Source: Rhodoferax potami
GTDB taxonomy: Bacteria; Pseudomonadota; Gammaproteobacteria; Burkholderiales; Burkholderiaceae_C
NCBI RefSeq assembly: GCF_032193805.1
Contig: NZ_JAVBIK010000001.1
Location: 1,819,001-1,883,000, forward strand
Direction: 5' to 3'
DNA: 64,000 nt
Shown: positions 25,673 through 35,062 of the stretch, piece after piece
Layout of the letters: every line of letters starts with the position of its first letter
Numbering within the stretch: position 1 is the stretch's first letter
The notes under the pieces: model-generated
The model's database searches: none
What the model was told of the DNA's origin: nothing
What the model saw: the letters and a program-made list of their open reading frames with translations, nothing else
Made by a program: the position numbers and the translations under genes

Positions 25673-27355
25673 ATGAGCAACACCACGACAACAGCACCCG
25701 AGGTGCGCAAGCCGGTCACCATCTTTGGCCCGGATTTCCCGTTCGCGTTTGACGACTGGATCGCCCACCCCGACGGGCTGGGCCAGCTACCCGCACATCG
25801 GCTCGGTGAAGAAGTCGCCATCGTCGGTGCCGGCATGGCCGGCATGGTCGCCGCCTACGAACTGATGAAGCTGGGCCTCAAGCCGGTGATTTACGAAGCG
25901 TCCAAGATGGGCGGCCGGCTGCGTTCGCAAGTGTTTGAAGGTACGCAGGATGTAGTGGCGGAACTGGGCGGCATGCGCTTTCCAGTCTCGGGCACCGCGT
26001 TCTACCACTACGTTCACCTGCTGGGCCTGGAGACCCGAGACTTCCCCAACCCCTTGACGCCCGCTTCGGGCAGCACGGTCATCGACCTGGAGGGCAACAC
26101 CCACTACGCGCGCAGCCTGCAAGACCTCCCCCCGATCTTTAAAGAGGTGGCGGACGCTTGGGCCGAGGCACTGGAGGACGATGCCCGCTTCAGTGACATG
26201 CAAAACGCGATTCGCAACCGGGATGTGCCGGCGCTCAAGCGCATGTGGAATGCACTGGTGCCGCTTTGGGATGACCGTACGTTTTACGACTTCATCGCCA
26301 ACTCCAAGGCGTTTGCCAAGCTTTCCTTCCATCACCGGGAAATCTTCGGTCAGGTGGGTTTTGGCACCGGCGGTTGGGACTCGGACTTTCCGAATTCCAT
26401 GCTGGAGATCCTGAGAGTAGTCCTGACCAACTGCGATGACAACCAGCGCCTCATCGTGGGCGGGGCCGACCAGGTGCCTCACGGCCTGTGGCGCCACGCC
26501 CCGACCCAACTGGCGCACTGGCCGGCAGGCACTACCTTGCAAAGCCTGCACAGTGGTGCAACCCGTGCGGGTGTAGCCGCTATTGCCCGCGCCGCGGATG
26601 GCCGGCTTGCGGTGACTGACTGCTGGGGCGATACGCGCCACTACAACGCGGTGCTGACCACCTGCCAGAGCTGGCTGCTCACCACCCAGATTGCGGTCGA
26701 AGAGTCTCTGTTCTCGCACAAGATGTGGATGGCGCTGGACCGCACACGCTATATGCAATCCAGCAAGACCTTTGTCATGGTGGACCGGCCATTCTGGAAA
26801 GACAAAGACCCGGAAACCGGTCGCGATGTGATGAGCATGACCCTCACCGACCGGCTGACCCGCGGCACCTATCTGTTTGATAACGGGCCGGACAAACCGG
26901 CCGTGATTTGTCTGTCTTATGCCTGGATGGGCGACGCCCTCAAAATGCTGCCGCAGACCCCTGAGAAACGCGTCAAGCTGGCCTTGCAGGCCCTCAAGAA
27001 GATCTACCCCAAGGTGGACATTGCCAGCCACATCATCGGCGACCCGATTTGCGTGTCGTGGGAGGCCGACCCTTACTTTCTGGGAGCCTTCAAGGGCGCA
27101 TTGCCCGGGCACTACCGCTACAACCAGCGCATGTACGCCCACTTCAAGCAAGACGGGTTGCCGCAACAGCAACGCGGCATCTTCATCGCAGGGGATGACG
27201 TGTCGTGGACGCCCGCATGGGTAGAGGGCGCGGTACAGACGTCCCTGAACGCGGTGTGGGGCATCGTGCAGCATCTGGGCGGTCACACCCATGCCGCCAA
27301 CCCCGGCCCCGGCGATGTGTTCGACACCTTGGGGCCGATTGCGCTTCCCGAATGA
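25673..27355 (+). CDS. davB: L-lysine 2-monooxygenase
   Basis: This 560-residue flavin amine oxidase-fold enzyme has the FAD motif IVGAGMAGMVAAYE at residues 50-63 and EASKMGGRLRS. Long stretches (GPDFPFAFDDW, AELGGMRFPVS, FGTGGWDSDFPNSMLEI, IFIAGDDVSWTPAWVEGAV) match what I recall of Pseudomonas putida DavB, which converts lysine to 5-aminovaleramide, CO2 and water. The start at 25673 has GGAGAG upstream. It overlaps davA by ATGA. Tryptophan or phenylalanine 2-monooxygenase is the alternative, less likely given the davA and gcdH neighbours. Confidence 0.9.
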   Translation: MSNTTTTAPEVRKPVTIFGPDFPFAFDDWIAHPDGLGQLPAHRLGEEVAIVGAGMAGMVAAYELMKLGLKPVIYEASKMGGRLRSQVFEGTQDVVAELGGMRFPVSGTAFYHYVHLLGLETRDFPNPLTPASGSTVIDLEGNTHYARSLQDLPPIFKEVADAWAEALEDDARFSDMQNAIRNRDVPALKRMWNALVPLWDDRTFYDFIANSKAFAKLSFHHREIFGQVGFGTGGWDSDFPNSMLEILRVVLTNCDDNQRLIVGGADQVPHGLWRHAPTQLAHWPAGTTLQSLHSGATRAGVAAIARAADGRLAVTDCWGDTRHYNAVLTTCQSWLLTTQIAVEESLFSHKMWMALDRTRYMQSSKTFVMVDRPFWKDKDPETGRDVMSMTLTDRLTRGTYLFDNGPDKPAVICLSYAWMGDALKMLPQTPEKRVKLALQALKKIYPKVDIASHIIGDPICVSWEADPYFLGAFKGALPGHYRYNQRMYAHFKQDGLPQQQRGIFIAGDDVSWTPAWVEGAVQTSLNAVWGIVQHLGGHTHAANPGPGDVFDTLGPIALPE

Positions 27356-28164
27356 CTGCCATGCGCGCACCTCTGAAATTGGCACTGTGGCAATCTGCCC
27401 CCGCTCCGCTGGATGTGCCGGGCAATCTGGAGCGGCTGGAGGCTGCAGCCCACGAGGCCGCCAATGCAAGCGCACAACTCCTGGTGTGCCCGGAGATGTT
27501 CATCACAGGTTACGCCATTGGTGCGCCGGCCGTGCAGACCCTGGCCCAAGTGGCGGACGCAACCTGGGCCGATGCTGTGGCCGCCATTGCGCAGCGCCAC
27601 CAACTGGCGGTGGTGTACGGCTACCCCGAGCGCGGCGCGGACGGCCGCGTGTACAACGCAGCCCAATGGATCGATGCGTCCGGCCGGCGCTGCCTGAACT
27701 ACCGCAAGGCCTATTTGTTCGGCGAGCTCGACCGCAGCCAGTTTGCCGCCGAGGCGCAAAGCGCCCGGATCTTCGACTTCCATGGCTGGAAAGTTGGCAT
27801 GCTGATTTGCTACGACGTGGAGTTTCCCGAAGCCACCCGTGCACTCGCGCTTGCAGGCGCAGACCTGATTGTGGTTCCGACGGCCAACATGGCGGACTAC
27901 GACTTCGTGGCCCGCTCGCTGGTGCCGGTGCGCGCCTATGAGAACCAGCTGTTTGTGGCTTACGCCAACTTCACCGGTCCCGAGGGCGCACTGCAGTACG
28001 GTGGCCTGAGTGTGGTGGCCGGGCCCGACGGCGCCACCCTCGCACAAGCCGGTCGCGACGAAGTGCTGGTGTTCGCCACTCTGGACGAGGAGCGACTCAC
28101 TGCCGCTCGCCAAGCCGCTCAGCATGTTCACGACTTGACGGCTCGCCGCAACCCACCGATTTAG
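27352..28164 (+). CDS. davA: 5-aminovaleramidase (nitrilase superfamily)
   Basis: This 270-residue carbon-nitrogen hydrolase has catalytic triad Glu48 (LLVCPEMFITG), Lys119 (NYRKAYLFG) and Cys153 (MLICYDVEFPE). Similarity to DavA includes PLDVPGNLERL and VPTANMADYDF. It hydrolyses 5-aminovaleramide to 5-aminovalerate and ammonia. The ATG at 27352 overlaps the davB stop (ATGA) and implies coupling; an ATG three codons later is also possible. DavT and DavD equivalents are not in the window. Confidence 0.9.
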   Translation: MTAMRAPLKLALWQSAPAPLDVPGNLERLEAAAHEAANASAQLLVCPEMFITGYAIGAPAVQTLAQVADATWADAVAAIAQRHQLAVVYGYPERGADGRVYNAAQWIDASGRRCLNYRKAYLFGELDRSQFAAEAQSARIFDFHGWKVGMLICYDVEFPEATRALALAGADLIVVPTANMADYDFVARSLVPVRAYENQLFVAYANFTGPEGALQYGGLSVVAGPDGATLAQAGRDEVLVFATLDEERLTAARQAAQHVHDLTARRNPPI

Positions 28165-28172
28165 GCCGCCCC

Positions 28173-29081
28173 ATGCGACGAAAAATACCTGCCACCCAAG
28201 CCCTGCTGTGTTTCGAAGCTGCGGCTAGGCACGAGAGCTTCACCCGCGCGGCGCAAGAGCTGTCGCTCACCCAAAGCGCTATTTCGCGGCAGATCACCAC
28301 CCTCGAAGAGTTGGTGGGCATGGCACTGTTCCGCCGCACGCGGCATGGTGTCGCGCTGACCCCTGCGGGCACGCGCTATGCCACGCAGGTCGCATCGTGG
28401 CTGCGCGGGCTAGAGCAGGACACTTTGGACCTGATGTCCACCCGCGGCCATGGTGGCGCGGTGCAGTTGGCCAGCGTGCCCACTTTTGCAGCGCGTTGGC
28501 TCTTGCCGCGCCTGCCCGACTTTCATGCCAAGCACGCCAACACCGTCGTGCACATTGAGACTCGCACACGCCCGTTTTTGTTTAACGACACGTCGTTCGA
28601 CGCAGCCATCTTCGCTTGCACCGAATTGCAAATCCGCCATTGGGCAGGCACGCGCTGCTACCGGCTCCTGCAAGAACAGGTAGTTGCCGTGTGCAGCCCG
28701 GCCTTGCTGCGGAGCCGCAAGGCCTTGAGTGCGGCAGAAGTGGCGTTGCTGCCGCTGTTGCAGCAGAGCACCCGGCCCGACAGTTGGCAAAGCTGGTTTT
28801 CAGCACAAGGCATTGAAGCACCCAACGCATTTGCCGGGCCCCGGTACGAGCAGTTTTCCATGGCCTCGTCGGCAGCTGCCTGCGGCATGGGCGTGGCTTT
28901 GGTGCCCCGCTTGTTGATCGAAGCCGAGCTGGCCCGGGGCGAACTCGTACTGGCCCACCCTGCCCCGCTGCCCGGTGAGCGGCATTACTACCTGGTGCTG
29001 CCGGAGAACACCGAGGCCGGCCCCGCCGTGGAGCTATTCAGCGAATGGCTCCAGTCGGTGTGCACCACTGACGCGCACTAA
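28173..29081 (+). CDS. LysR-family regulator, GcvA-like, probable davBA regulator
   Basis: This 302-residue LysR protein has an HTH at about residues 8-65 (FEAAARHESFTRAAQELSLTQSAISRQITTLE) and a GcvA-like sensor domain. It begins 8 nt after davA in the same direction, so it is probably cotranscribed with davBA and may control the lysine genes. The DSW motif and AACGMGVALVPRLLI are typical of the group. The ligand is unknown; lysine or aminovalerate are candidates. Confidence 0.85.
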   Translation: MRRKIPATQALLCFEAAARHESFTRAAQELSLTQSAISRQITTLEELVGMALFRRTRHGVALTPAGTRYATQVASWLRGLEQDTLDLMSTRGHGGAVQLASVPTFAARWLLPRLPDFHAKHANTVVHIETRTRPFLFNDTSFDAAIFACTELQIRHWAGTRCYRLLQEQVVAVCSPALLRSRKALSAAEVALLPLLQQSTRPDSWQSWFSAQGIEAPNAFAGPRYEQFSMASSAAACGMGVALVPRLLIEAELARGELVLAHPAPLPGERHYYLVLPENTEAGPAVELFSEWLQSVCTTDAH

Positions 29082-29271
29082 GACACAACGAGCGCAAAGC
29101 AAGCGCCGCCGGCATGTCTGCACCGCGGCCGACATCGGTGTTCGCCCCAGCGCATCGAGGCGCGATGACACCGCTCCCCAAACTGGGTCGCCATGCACCA
29201 GCGTGAGGTCTGGCGCAGCCCAATCGGCCGACAAACGGCAGAATTTATGGTGCAAACCCCTAGTTACAGCG

Positions 29272-29287
29272 TGGCACGTGGATTGCT
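29272..29287 (+). promoter_or_regulatory. Sigma-54 promoter upstream of the pyrimidine operon
   Basis: TGGCACGTGGATTGCT matches the consensus TGGCACG-N4-TTGCW at every fixed position, with GG and GC exactly 12 nt apart. It lies 54 nt before the preT GTG. Pyrimidine catabolic operons are nitrogen-controlled in other bacteria, which supports use of RpoN and NtrC here. Confidence 0.8.
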
Positions 29288-29304
29288 AGCATGCATCTCA
29301 TGAC

Positions 29305-29320
29305 TTGACCAAACGGTCAG
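29305..29320. promoter_or_regulatory. RutR-like operator candidate
   Basis: TTGACCAAACGGTCAG resembles the RutR palindrome TTGACCA-N2-TGGTCAA, differing at two positions of the right half. It lies just after the expected start site of the sigma-54 promoter, where a repressor would block transcription. No RutR gene is nearby. Confidence 0.6.
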
Positions 29321-29340
29321 TTTTTTAAGGAGTTGCCAGC

Positions 29341-30693
29341 GTGTCCACCCCCTCTTCTTCTCCCGCCGACGTTCGTGCAGGCCGCCTCGCCACCGAGGAA
29401 TACGCCAAACGCTTTGCCGACGCCACCCCGCGCTTTACGGCGTCGCAAGCCTTGCTGGAAGCCGAGCGCTGCCTGTATTGCTATGACGCCCCTTGCGCCA
29501 CTGCCTGCCCCACCAGCATTGATGTGCCGTCGTTCATCAAGCGCATTGCCGATGGCAACCTGCGCGGGTCGGCCCAGACCATTCTGGACAGCAACCCCTT
29601 GGGCGGCATGTGCGCCCGCGTCTGCCCCACCGAGAATCTGTGCGAAGCCGTCTGCGTGCGCAACACCCAGGAAGACCGGCCTGTGGCCATCGGCCGCCTG
29701 CAGCGCCACGCTGTAGATGCGCTGATGGAAAGCGCCAAGCCCCAGGTCTTTACACGCGCTCCCTCCACCGGCAAAAAGGTGGCTGTGGTGGGCGCAGGGC
29801 CTGCAGGCTTGGCCTGTGCCTACACCCTGGCCCGCCAAGGCCATGACGTCGTGGTGTTTGACGCCAAGCCCAAAGCCGGTGGCTTGAACGAATACGGCTT
29901 GGCCAGCTACAAAACCCCGGACGACTTTGCCCAGCGCGAAGTCCAGTGGCTGCTGGATATTGGCGGCATCACCATCCAGAACAACTGGAAGCTGGACACC
30001 GCGGCGCAACTCGAAGCCCTGCGCAAAGACTATGCGGCCGTGTTCCTCGGCATGGGCCTGTCCACCACCCAGCAACTAGGCGTGCCGGGCGACAGCTTGA
30101 GCGGCGTGCAGGATGCGGTGGACTTCATCGCCACCTTGCGCCAGACAGAAGACCTCTCCACCTTGCCGGTAGGCCGCCGTGTGGTGGTCATCGGTGGCGG
30201 CATGACTGCGGTGGACGCCGCGGTGCAAAGCAAGCTGCTGGGCGCCGAAGAGGTGCACATCGTTTACCGCCGCGGACAGGAGAGCATGTCCGCATCCACC
30301 GCCGAGCAGGAATGGGCCCAGACCAACGGCGTCACCATCCACCACTGGCTGGCTCCGGTCGAAGTGATCGGCGAAGCAGGCCATGCCACCGGCGTGACCT
30401 TCGCTCGCCAAGCCATGGTCAACGGAAAGCTGAGCGCTACCGGTGGCACCACCACCCTGGCGGCCGACATGGTGCTCAAGGCCATCGGCCAGAAGCTGGG
30501 CAACCCGGTGCTGGCCGAGAGCGGCCTGACCCTGAAGGACGGCCGCATCGCCACCGATGAAGCCGGCACCACCAACTTGAAGGGCGTGTGGGCCGGCGGC
30601 GACTGCCGTGCCGGCGGACTGGACCTGACGGTCGAAGCCGTGGAGCACGGCAAGCAATCCGCCCACGCCATTCACGCCTTCATCACCGCCTAA
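29341..30693 (+). CDS. preT: NAD-dependent dihydropyrimidine dehydrogenase, PreT subunit
   Basis: This 450-residue flavoprotein, like the small subunit of glutamate synthase, has N-terminal cysteines C44, C47, C52, C56 and C91, C95, C101, C105 for two Fe-S clusters, FAD motif VVGAGPAGLACAY at about 141-153 and NAD motif VIGGGMTAVDAAV. It supplies electrons from NADH to PreA for reduction of uracil and thymine. The GTG start at 29341 is set by AAGGAG 8 nt upstream. It is the first gene of preT-preA-hydA-hyuC. Confidence 0.92.
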   Translation: MSTPSSSPADVRAGRLATEEYAKRFADATPRFTASQALLEAERCLYCYDAPCATACPTSIDVPSFIKRIADGNLRGSAQTILDSNPLGGMCARVCPTENLCEAVCVRNTQEDRPVAIGRLQRHAVDALMESAKPQVFTRAPSTGKKVAVVGAGPAGLACAYTLARQGHDVVVFDAKPKAGGLNEYGLASYKTPDDFAQREVQWLLDIGGITIQNNWKLDTAAQLEALRKDYAAVFLGMGLSTTQQLGVPGDSLSGVQDAVDFIATLRQTEDLSTLPVGRRVVVIGGGMTAVDAAVQSKLLGAEEVHIVYRRGQESMSASTAEQEWAQTNGVTIHHWLAPVEVIGEAGHATGVTFARQAMVNGKLSATGGTTTLAADMVLKAIGQKLGNPVLAESGLTLKDGRIATDEAGTTNLKGVWAGGDCRAGGLDLTVEAVEHGKQSAHAIHAFITA

Positions 30694-30721
30694 CGGGCGC
30701 CACGCATTCCGGAGAAACACC

Positions 30722-32029
30722 ATGGCCAATTTAGAAACCACCTTTGCCGGCGTCAAAAGCCCCAACCCCTTCTGGCTCGCCTCTGCACCGCCTACCGACA
30801 AGGCCTACAACGTCAACCGCGCCTTCGAGGCGGGCTGGGGCGGCGTCGTCTGGAAGACCCTAGGCGAAGCCGGCCCACCGGTTGTCAACGTGAACGGCCC
30901 ACGCTACGGCGCGTTGCTGTCCGCTGACCGCCGGCTCAACGGCTTTAACAACATTGAACTGATTACCGACCGCGATCTGGAGCTGAACCTGCGGGAAATC
31001 ACCGAAGTGAAGCGCAACTGGCAGGAACGCGCCATGATCGTCTCACTCATGGTGCCCTGCCAGGAAGAAAGCTGGAAGGCCATCCTGCCCCGCGTGGAAG
31101 ACACCGGCGCCGACGCCATTGAGCTCAACTTCGGTTGCCCGCATGGCATGAGCGAACGCGGCATGGGCGCGGCGGTCGGCCAAGTGCCCGAGTACATCCA
31201 GATGGTCACCGAGTGGTGCAAGCAGTACAGCAAGCTGCCCGTCATCGTAAAGCTGACTCCCAACATCACCGACATCCGCAACCCCGCGCGTGCAGCCAAG
31301 CGTGGTGGCGCCGACGCGGTGAGCCTGATCAACACCATCAACTCCATCATGGGCGTGGACCCCTACACCCTGACCATGTCGCCGAGCACCGGTGGCAAGG
31401 GCAGCCACGGGGGCTATTGCGGCCCGGCCGTGAAGCCGATTGCACTGAACATGGTGGCCGAGATCGCCCGTGACCCCGAAACCGCCGGCCTGCCCATCAG
31501 CGGTATTGGCGGCATCGGCACCTGGCGCGACGCGCTGGACTTTATTGCCCTGGGCTCCGGTACGGTGCAGGTGTGTACCGCGGCCATGGTGTACGGCTTC
31601 AAGATCGTGCAAGAGATGGAAAGCGGTCTGTCGAACTACATGGACGAAATGGGCTTCAAGAGCGTGGGCGAAATCGTGGGCAAAGCGGTGCCTACGGTGT
31701 CGGACTGGCGCTACCTGAACCTAAACCACGTGAGCAAGGCTGTCATCAACCAAGACAGCTGTATTCAGTGCGGCCGCTGCCATATTGCCTGCGAAGACAC
31801 CAGCCACCAAGCCATTACCTTCGAGAAAGACGGCAAGCGCCACTTTGAGGTGAAGGAAGACGAATGCGTGGGCTGCAACCTGTGCGTGACGGTGTGCCCG
31901 GTGCCGGACACCATCAGCATGCGCGATCTGGCGGTTGGTGAGATGGACCTGCGCACCGGCAAACCGGTGAGTGGCGTGCACGCCGACTGGACCACCCACC
32001 CCAACAACCCCATGCGGGTAGGTGCCTGA
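30722..32029 (+). CDS. preA: NAD-dependent dihydropyrimidine dehydrogenase, PreA subunit
   Basis: This 435-residue catalytic subunit has an N-terminal FMN barrel like dihydroorotate dehydrogenase. Cys139 in LNFGCPHGMSERGMG corresponds to the active-site Cys of mammalian dihydropyrimidine dehydrogenase. At the C-terminus, CIQCGRCHIAC (347-357) and CVGCNLCVTVC (382-392) bind two 4Fe-4S clusters that connect to PreT. It reduces uracil and thymine to their 5,6-dihydro forms. GGAG precedes the ATG. Confidence 0.94.
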   Translation: MANLETTFAGVKSPNPFWLASAPPTDKAYNVNRAFEAGWGGVVWKTLGEAGPPVVNVNGPRYGALLSADRRLNGFNNIELITDRDLELNLREITEVKRNWQERAMIVSLMVPCQEESWKAILPRVEDTGADAIELNFGCPHGMSERGMGAAVGQVPEYIQMVTEWCKQYSKLPVIVKLTPNITDIRNPARAAKRGGADAVSLINTINSIMGVDPYTLTMSPSTGGKGSHGGYCGPAVKPIALNMVAEIARDPETAGLPISGIGGIGTWRDALDFIALGSGTVQVCTAAMVYGFKIVQEMESGLSNYMDEMGFKSVGEIVGKAVPTVSDWRYLNLNHVSKAVINQDSCIQCGRCHIACEDTSHQAITFEKDGKRHFEVKEDECVGCNLCVTVCPVPDTISMRDLAVGEMDLRTGKPVSGVHADWTTHPNNPMRVGA

Positions 32030-32060
32030 ACGGACTTGTAAGGGCGGCACTCAGGCATGA

Positions 32061-33560
<1,500 letters not shown>

Positions 33561-33570
33561 AGGAAGCACC

Positions 33571-34842
33571 ATGACTACCGACACCCACATCGACACCGTG
33601 CTCGACCTCTCCCGCATCCGCATCAACGGCAAACGCTTGTGGGCCTCGCTGATGGAGCTGGCGCAAATTGGCGCCACGCCAAAAGGTGGCGTGTGCCGCC
33701 TGACCTTGACCGACCTCGACAAGCAAGGCCGCGACCTCGTGACCCGCTGGGCGGTGGAGGCGGGCATGACCGTCACCATCGACAAGATCGGCAACGGCTT
33801 CATGCGCCGTCCCGGGCGCAACAACAGCCTGCCCCCCATCATGACCGGCAGCCACATCGACACCCAGCCCACCGGCGGCAAGTTTGATGGCAACTACGGC
33901 GTATTGGCGGGCATCGAAGTCGTGCGCACCCTGAACGACCTGGGCATCGAAACCGAAGCACCGATCGAGGTGGCCTTTTGGACCAACGAAGAAGGCTCGC
34001 GCTTTGTGCCGGTGATGATGGGCTCAGGCGTGTTCGCCAAGGCTTTCACGCTGGAACATGCGTACGCTGCCACCGACACCGAAGGTAAAACCGTCAAGGG
34101 GGAGCTGGAGCGCATCGGCTACATCGGCGACCAGGAGCCGGGCGACCACCCGATTGGCGCGTATTTTGAAACGCACATCGAACAAGGCCCGGTACTGGAA
34201 GACAACGACGTGACCATCGGCGTGGTCAGCGGCGTGCTGGGCATCCGCTGGTTTGACTGCACCGTCACCGGCATGGAAGCCCACGCCGGCCCCACGCCCA
34301 TGGCGCTGCGCAAAGACGCGATGCTGGCCGCCACCCGCATCATGCAAGACGTGGTGGCAGCCGCCCACCGCCACCCGCCGCATGGCCGCGGCACCGTGGG
34401 CATGGTGCAGGTGTTCCCCAACAGCCGCAACGTGATTCCGGGCCGGGTGAAGTTCAGCATCGACCTGCGCAACAGCACCGATGCGCTGGTTGACCAGATG
34501 GCCGACGAGGTGAAAGCCTTTGCCGCCAAAGTGGCGCAAGAGCATGGCGTGGACGTGAAGATTGAAATGGTGTCCAGCTACTCGGCGATTGCTTTTCACG
34601 ACGACTGCGTGGACGCTGTGGGCCGTGCCGCCAAAAACCTGGGCTACAGCCACATGCCCGCCGTGTCAGGTGCCGGGCACGACGCGGTCTACATGGCCAA
34701 ACTGGCGCCCAGCGGCATGATCTTCATCCCTTGCAAAGACGGCATCAGCCACAACGAGATTGAAGACGCGAAGCCGGAACACATCACCGCGGGCTGCAAT
34801 GTGCTGCTGCATGCGATGCTGGAGCGGGCGAAAGTGGTGTAG
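33571..34842 (+). CDS. hyuC: N-carbamoyl-beta-alanine amidohydrolase (Zn-dependent hydrolase)
   Basis: This 423-residue M20 family/HyuC-type enzyme has metal ligands H95 (TGSHIDTQPTGGKFDG), D106 and E140/E141 (WTNEEGSRF), with later His in GAGHDAVYMA. It splits N-carbamoyl-beta-alanine to beta-alanine, CO2 and ammonia, or acts on N-carbamoyl amino acids. ATG 33571 has AGGAAG upstream and lies 10 nt after hydA. Last gene of the operon. Confidence 0.9.
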   Translation: MTTDTHIDTVLDLSRIRINGKRLWASLMELAQIGATPKGGVCRLTLTDLDKQGRDLVTRWAVEAGMTVTIDKIGNGFMRRPGRNNSLPPIMTGSHIDTQPTGGKFDGNYGVLAGIEVVRTLNDLGIETEAPIEVAFWTNEEGSRFVPVMMGSGVFAKAFTLEHAYAATDTEGKTVKGELERIGYIGDQEPGDHPIGAYFETHIEQGPVLEDNDVTIGVVSGVLGIRWFDCTVTGMEAHAGPTPMALRKDAMLAATRIMQDVVAAAHRHPPHGRGTVGMVQVFPNSRNVIPGRVKFSIDLRNSTDALVDQMADEVKAFAAKVAQEHGVDVKIEMVSSYSAIAFHDDCVDAVGRAAKNLGYSHMPAVSGAGHDAVYMAKLAPSGMIFIPCKDGISHNEIEDAKPEHITAGCNVLLHAMLERAKVV

Positions 34843-34891
34843 CGCACAAGCGTGAAACACCCGCAAACGAGGGCTAATTTTGAGGCAAATC

Positions 34892-34940
34892 GGCCTCTAG
34901 CCCAAGTATAGACTGCGCATATTGCTCTTAAATCAGGAGC
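34892..34940 (-). repeat. Dispersed 49-nt element, copy 8, left border of the R-M island
   Basis: In minus orientation the head is GCT-N11-AGC-N5-GCGCA and the tail ends CTAGAGGCC. It is the closest relative of copy 9 at 44716-44764 (44 of 49 positions over the aligned stretch) and has the same orientation. The two enclose the whole type I R-M island. Confidence 0.75.
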
Positions 34941-35062
34941 AAATTCGGTTCTTTATGGGCCTTGCCGATCCGCTGCAGAGTAGCTCGGCTCGACAGGCTG
35001 GGGCCTAGAATCGATCAATCGGTGCAGAGGCGCCTTTTTGCCATCCAGATTGACCCCAGCCC

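Noticed and set aside
25673..28164. Indole-acetic acid synthesis pair (tryptophan monooxygenase plus amidase)
   Set aside because: The sequences fit lysine monooxygenase and aminovaleramidase better, and gcdH lies next to them.
29082..29271. Extra small gene between the LysR gene and the pyrimidine operon
   Set aside because: Short open frames here have no ribosome site or family features; the stretch is best read as upstream promoter DNA, possibly with activator sites.
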